This document shows, one piece after another, positions 6,214 through 8,743 of a stretch of 8,743 bases of DNA. Numbering within the stretch: position 1 is the stretch's first letter; each line of letters opens with the position of its first letter. This DNA comes from an uncultured Anaerostipes sp. (lineage in GTDB: Bacteria > Bacillota > Clostridia > Lachnospirales > Lachnospiraceae): positions 1-8,743 of the forward strand of contig CAAEIR010000020.1 of the NCBI GenBank assembly GCA_900756035.1. Reading direction: 5' to 3'. The notes under the pieces are model-generated. The model saw only the letters and a program-made list of their open reading frames with translations. It had not been told where the DNA came from and did no database searches. A program made the translations under genes and the position numbers.

Positions 6214-7059
6214 TTATAATTTAAATAAAGAAGCTTTTTCCATGACAATGTCTTTGATTCTATCATTTGCAGGCCCTAAAAGGTTTCTGAGAGAAGTCAG
6301 AGGTGTTACGTCATCTGCGGTAAATGTCTTGCTTACCACTTCAATATAACTCTTATTTAACTCAGTACCGACATTGATTTTCTTCATACCTTCACGAACA
6401 CAGCGTTTCATATCTTCATCTGATACTCCGGTTCCTCCGTGAAGAACAAGTCCTACATCCCCAAGTTTTTCCTTTAACTGGGTCAGCAATTCATAGTTGA
6501 TTTTTGCTTTGGACTTAAACTGTCCGTGTGTTGTTCCGATGGAAACTGCCAGGGCGTCTACCTGTGTCTGATCAACATAGTACAGTGCATCTTCCGGTTT
6601 TGTGTACATTGCTGCATCTTTTTCTACCACAACACCTTCTTCTGCTCCTCCGATAGAACCGATTTCTCCTTCTACAGACACACCATGGGCATGAGCATAG
6701 GCAACGACTTCTTTCGTATTCTTAATATTTTCTTCAATCGGAAGAGAAGAACCATCATACATTACAGAAGAATATCCAAGGTCGATGGCTTTTTTCAGCG
6801 CGTCGATATCTTTGCAGTGATCCATATGAAGAGCAACACTGATGGAAGATTTTTCTGCCAGAGCCTTCACTGCCGCGATCAACGGCTCAAACCCTATATA
6901 CTCTGCTGTTCCAAGAGATGTCTGGATAATTACAGGAACATCCAGCTCCTCTGCTGCTGCAATCATAGACGGCAGCATCTCAAAACAATGCAAATTGAAT
7001 GCTCCGACAGCTCCTTTTCCTTCATTTTCTTTAAATAATTCAATCAGATTTTTATACAT
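6214..7059 (-). CDS. Class II (zinc) ketose-bisphosphate aldolase, Fba/GatY/KbaY family
   Basis: This metal-dependent aldolase is expected to cleave a ketose 1,6-bisphosphate or similar ketose phosphate to dihydroxyacetone phosphate and an aldehyde in the cytoplasm. The 281-residue length matches the short GatY/KbaY/FbaA-Bacillus type. Visible motifs are ALHMDHCKD at 76-84 (catalytic D80, zinc ligand H81), YDGS at 101-104, GEIG at 131-134 with E132, GTTHG at 175-179 (zinc ligand H178), LHGGTG at 206-211 (zinc ligand H207), and KINVGTEL at 227-234. The DHC and GTTHG spellings vary from the common DHG and GTAHG, which may reflect a specialised substrate. With the PfkB kinase beside it, a tagatose- or fructose-bisphosphate-like route is likely, though the exact sugar cannot be read from sequence. 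A modest AAAGGG site precedes the ATG, 14 nt after the TPR gene. Confidence 0.92.
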   Translation of the reverse strand: MYKNLIELFKENEGKGAVGAFNLHCFEMLPSMIAAAEELDVPVIIQTSLGTAEYIGFEPLIAAVKALAEKSSISVALHMDHCKDIDALKKAIDLGYSSVMYDGSSLPIEENIKNTKEVVAYAHAHGVSVEGEIGSIGGAEEGVVVEKDAAMYTKPEDALYYVDQTQVDALAVSIGTTHGQFKSKAKINYELLTQLKEKLGDVGLVLHGGTGVSDEDMKRCVREGMKKINVGTELNKSYIEVVSKTFTADDVTPLTSLRNLLGPANDRIKDIVMEKASLFKL

Positions 7060-7073
7060 TTCTTTTCCCTTTC

Positions 7074-7451
7074 TTATGCGTTTCCTCGAATAATATCTTT
7101 AGACATCTGCATCAGTCCCTGAACTTTGTCCATATATTCTTTTACTTTTTCGTCATCCTTTGCCTCAGCGGCCTCCTGACGCTTTTTGTTGTAAAGCTTC
7201 ATTAAGTCTGTCGTTGCCTTGCCGTGCTGCTTACAAATCTCAAGACTCTCCTCATAGTACTGAATTGCCAGGTCTGTTTCTTCTGCCTGGGTATAAAGAG
7301 AACCAATTTCATTTAAAAGCGCAACACGGTCATCGCCTGTTTTATCTTCCAGCTGCTTTACTTTCCCGGAAGCTTCCAAACAAAGTTCCTCTTTATTCAC
7401 AACGGGCGCCTGTTCTTTCGCCTTCTTCTCTTTTTTCTTAAAGAAAAACAT
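7074..7451 (-). CDS. Small TPR-like protein in a PTS operon
   Basis: This 125-residue soluble protein has a strongly basic, Phe/Lys-rich N-terminus (MFFFKKKEKKAKEQ) and is otherwise predicted all-helical. Residues about 45-78 match a tetratricopeptide repeat (ALLNEIGSLY, then LAIQYYEESLEICKQHG), flanked by helices that probably form a second, weaker repeat and a cap. TPR folds bind other proteins, so it may be an adaptor for the permease or enzymes of this operon; this is inference. The basic, aromatic tail could favour contact with the membrane surface. It has a strong AGGAGG (7461-7466) 9 nt before the ATG, lies 33 nt after the permease gene and 14 nt before the aldolase gene, and so is firmly in the operon. 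I know of no characterised homologue. Confidence 0.82.
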   Translation of the reverse strand: MFFFKKKEKKAKEQAPVVNKEELCLEASGKVKQLEDKTGDDRVALLNEIGSLYTQAEETDLAIQYYEESLEICKQHGKATTDLMKLYNKKRQEAAEAKDDEKVKEYMDKVQGLMQMSKDIIRGNA

Positions 7452-7484
7452 GAATTTATTCCTCCTGTCTGATATTTCTATATC

Positions 7485-8743
7485 TTAAAAGATTCCTGTA
7501 ATTGATTTAATAATCATAAAGAAGAATCCTGTCACAACCGTATCAACGTCTGTACATGTCATATTCTGGAATCCGATTTCTCCAAGCATTGGTGAAAGCA
7601 TTGCAGGTAAAATCATGATGAAAATACCATGTGCAATACATCCGATCATAGTACCTCTTCGTCCTCCGACCTGGTTTGCAAAGATTCCTGCAGTACCGCC
7701 TGCGAAGAAGTTACTCATAACACCCGGAAGAATCATTGGAAGACCAAGAACCGGTGTTAAAAACATACCGATGATAGATCCAATCGTTGTAAAAATAAAT
7801 CCAAGAATTACTGCATTTGGTGCATAAGGGAATAATACCGGGCAGTCCAAAGCAGGTTTTGAATTTGGAACCAGTTTCATGGAGATTCCCTGGAATGCAG
7901 GTACTAACTCAGCTAATAAGAGACGTACACCTGACATCAATACATATAAACCTGTTACAAACTGTAATGCCTGAAGGAACATAAATACGATATAGTTGGT
8001 ATCTCCTGCATATTCAGCACATGCTGCCGGTCCTGCGAAGATTGCCACAATTAAGTAAAACGGAACCATAACAACCATTACGGACAAATATGTATCCTGT
8101 AAAAATTCAAGGCTTTTTGGAAGTGCAACGTCTTCTGTAGATTTTGATTTATCTCCTGTAATCTTAGAAATCAACGCAGTAAACATATATCCAACGGTAC
8201 AGAAATGTCCCAGTGCGATATCATCGCTTCCGGTAATCTGGCGCATAATCGGCTGAGCAAAGGCTGGCATTAATGTCGCAAAAACACCACCGACAACAGA
8301 TCCGATTAAAATCAGCGGAAGTCCTCTTAATCCGCAGAAGTAAGCAAATACAACACAAAGTGTGGATTCCCAGAGAAGCGCCTGACCTGTCAGGAAAATA
8401 TACTTAAACGGTGTTAATCTTGCCAGAATAATATTGACAATAAAGATTCCTGCCAATGTAATTGCAATTTCTGATCCAAGTCCAAGATCTGTCATCGCCT
8501 GTCCATTGATTCCTTCGATTGATGCAACCAATCCCTTTAATCCGAATGCCTTATTAAACAAATCTCCGAAGATCGCCAGAGACCCCTGAATAACACCAGA
8601 TCCGGCAGATAATACTAAAAATCCAAGAATAGTTTTCATTGTTCCGGATACAATCGCCCCAATCGGCTTTTTCTGTAATGCCAATCCAAGAAGGGCAATC
8701 AAACCAATGACTACAGATGCCTGTGTCAAAATATTTTTAATAA
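7485..8743 (-). CDS. PTS EIIC permease, ascorbate (UlaA/SgaT) family, 5'-partial
   Basis: This is the membrane transport subunit of a phosphotransferase system, carrying its substrate in while EIIB phosphorylates it. The visible 418 or so codons hold about ten hydrophobic segments. They align by eye with UlaA at several points: GTMKTILGFLVLSAGSG near the N-terminus, ALGHF in the central loop, the linker TEDVALPKSLEFLQD, and LLLAELVPAFQGISMKLVP followed by LDCP and APNAVILGF. The reading frame stays open to the window edge, and a TTG at 8729 lies in the middle of a helix-like run with no binding site, so the true start is probably a few residues beyond the edge. The AG (ascorbate/galactitol) superfamily includes polyol and ascorbate permeases, so substrate is not fixed by the fold. 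No EIIA or EIIB domain is fused here; these should be encoded upstream or elsewhere. Confidence 0.9.
   Translation of the reverse strand, partial: IKNILTQASVVIGLIALLGLALQKKPIGAIVSGTMKTILGFLVLSAGSGVIQGSLAIFGDLFNKAFGLKGLVASIEGINGQAMTDLGLGSEIAITLAGIFIVNIILARLTPFKYIFLTGQALLWESTLCVVFAYFCGLRGLPLILIGSVVGGVFATLMPAFAQPIMRQITGSDDIALGHFCTVGYMFTALISKITGDKSKSTEDVALPKSLEFLQDTYLSVMVVMVPFYLIVAIFAGPAACAEYAGDTNYIVFMFLQALQFVTGLYVLMSGVRLLLAELVPAFQGISMKLVPNSKPALDCPVLFPYAPNAVILGFIFTTIGSIIGMFLTPVLGLPMILPGVMSNFFAGGTAGIFANQVGGRRGTMIGCIAHGIFIMILPAMLSPMLGEIGFQNMTCTDVDTVVTGFFFMIIKSITGIF

Noticed and set aside
6153..6266. N-terminal extension of the P-loop protein to an ATG at 6266
   Set aside because: It would overlap the aldolase gene by 53 nt, translate the G-rich spacer, and ignore the strong AGGAGG placed 4 nt before the ATG at 6152.
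6526..7038. A 170-codon plus-strand open frame rich in Cys, Phe and Arg
   Set aside because: It is antisense to the class II aldolase, whose active-site motifs are all intact; no start signal or domain supports it.
8727..8729. TTG at 8729 as the start of the permease
   Set aside because: The frame is open to the window edge, there is no ribosome binding site, and UlaA-type proteins have additional residues before this point.

Overview
The window looks like a low-to-moderate GC Gram-positive gut-type Firmicute, most likely a Lachnospiraceae relative. This is an inference from strong AGGAGG ribosome binding sites, an AT-biased composition, a PTS-driven sugar/polyol operon and the flavour of the proteins; no rRNA or marker gene is present. 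All supportable genes are on the minus strand, so transcription runs from right to left and the description below follows that direction.

Right part (8743 to 2665): a compact catabolic operon. In order it encodes a PTS EIIC permease of the ascorbate (UlaA/SgaT) type whose start lies just beyond the right edge, a 125-residue soluble TPR-like protein, a class II (zinc) fructose-bisphosphate/tagatose-bisphosphate-type aldolase, a P-loop small-molecule kinase-like protein, a PfkB-family sugar kinase, a DeoC-type class I aldolase and, after a 151-nt gap containing a 17-bp RNA hairpin, an MtlD-like polyol-phosphate dehydrogenase. A canonical intrinsic terminator follows. The most economical reading is import and phosphorylation of a polyol or related sugar by the PTS, oxidation of the polyol phosphate to a ketose phosphate by the MtlD-like enzyme, a second phosphorylation by the PfkB kinase, and cleavage to trioses by the class II aldolase. 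DeoC, the P-loop protein and the TPR protein do not fit the known mannitol, galactitol or ascorbate routes, so the substrate is open. The EIIA/EIIB partners and any regulator must lie off the right edge or elsewhere.

Middle (about 2630 to 2404): a palindrome, the operon terminator, and a relatively GC-rich non-coding repeat element with a perfect 28-bp direct repeat spaced 91 bp start to start and several internal hairpins. It marks the border with a visibly more AT-rich, accessory-looking segment.

Left part (2242 to 1): a small single-pass membrane protein of unknown function, a 341-codon ankyrin-repeat protein, a 5'-truncated AAA/ABC-class ATPase that retains Walker B and the switch histidine but has lost the Walker A half, and a 20-codon open frame overlapping its 3' end. 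This looks like an eroded accessory or defence-type locus rather than part of the sugar operon.
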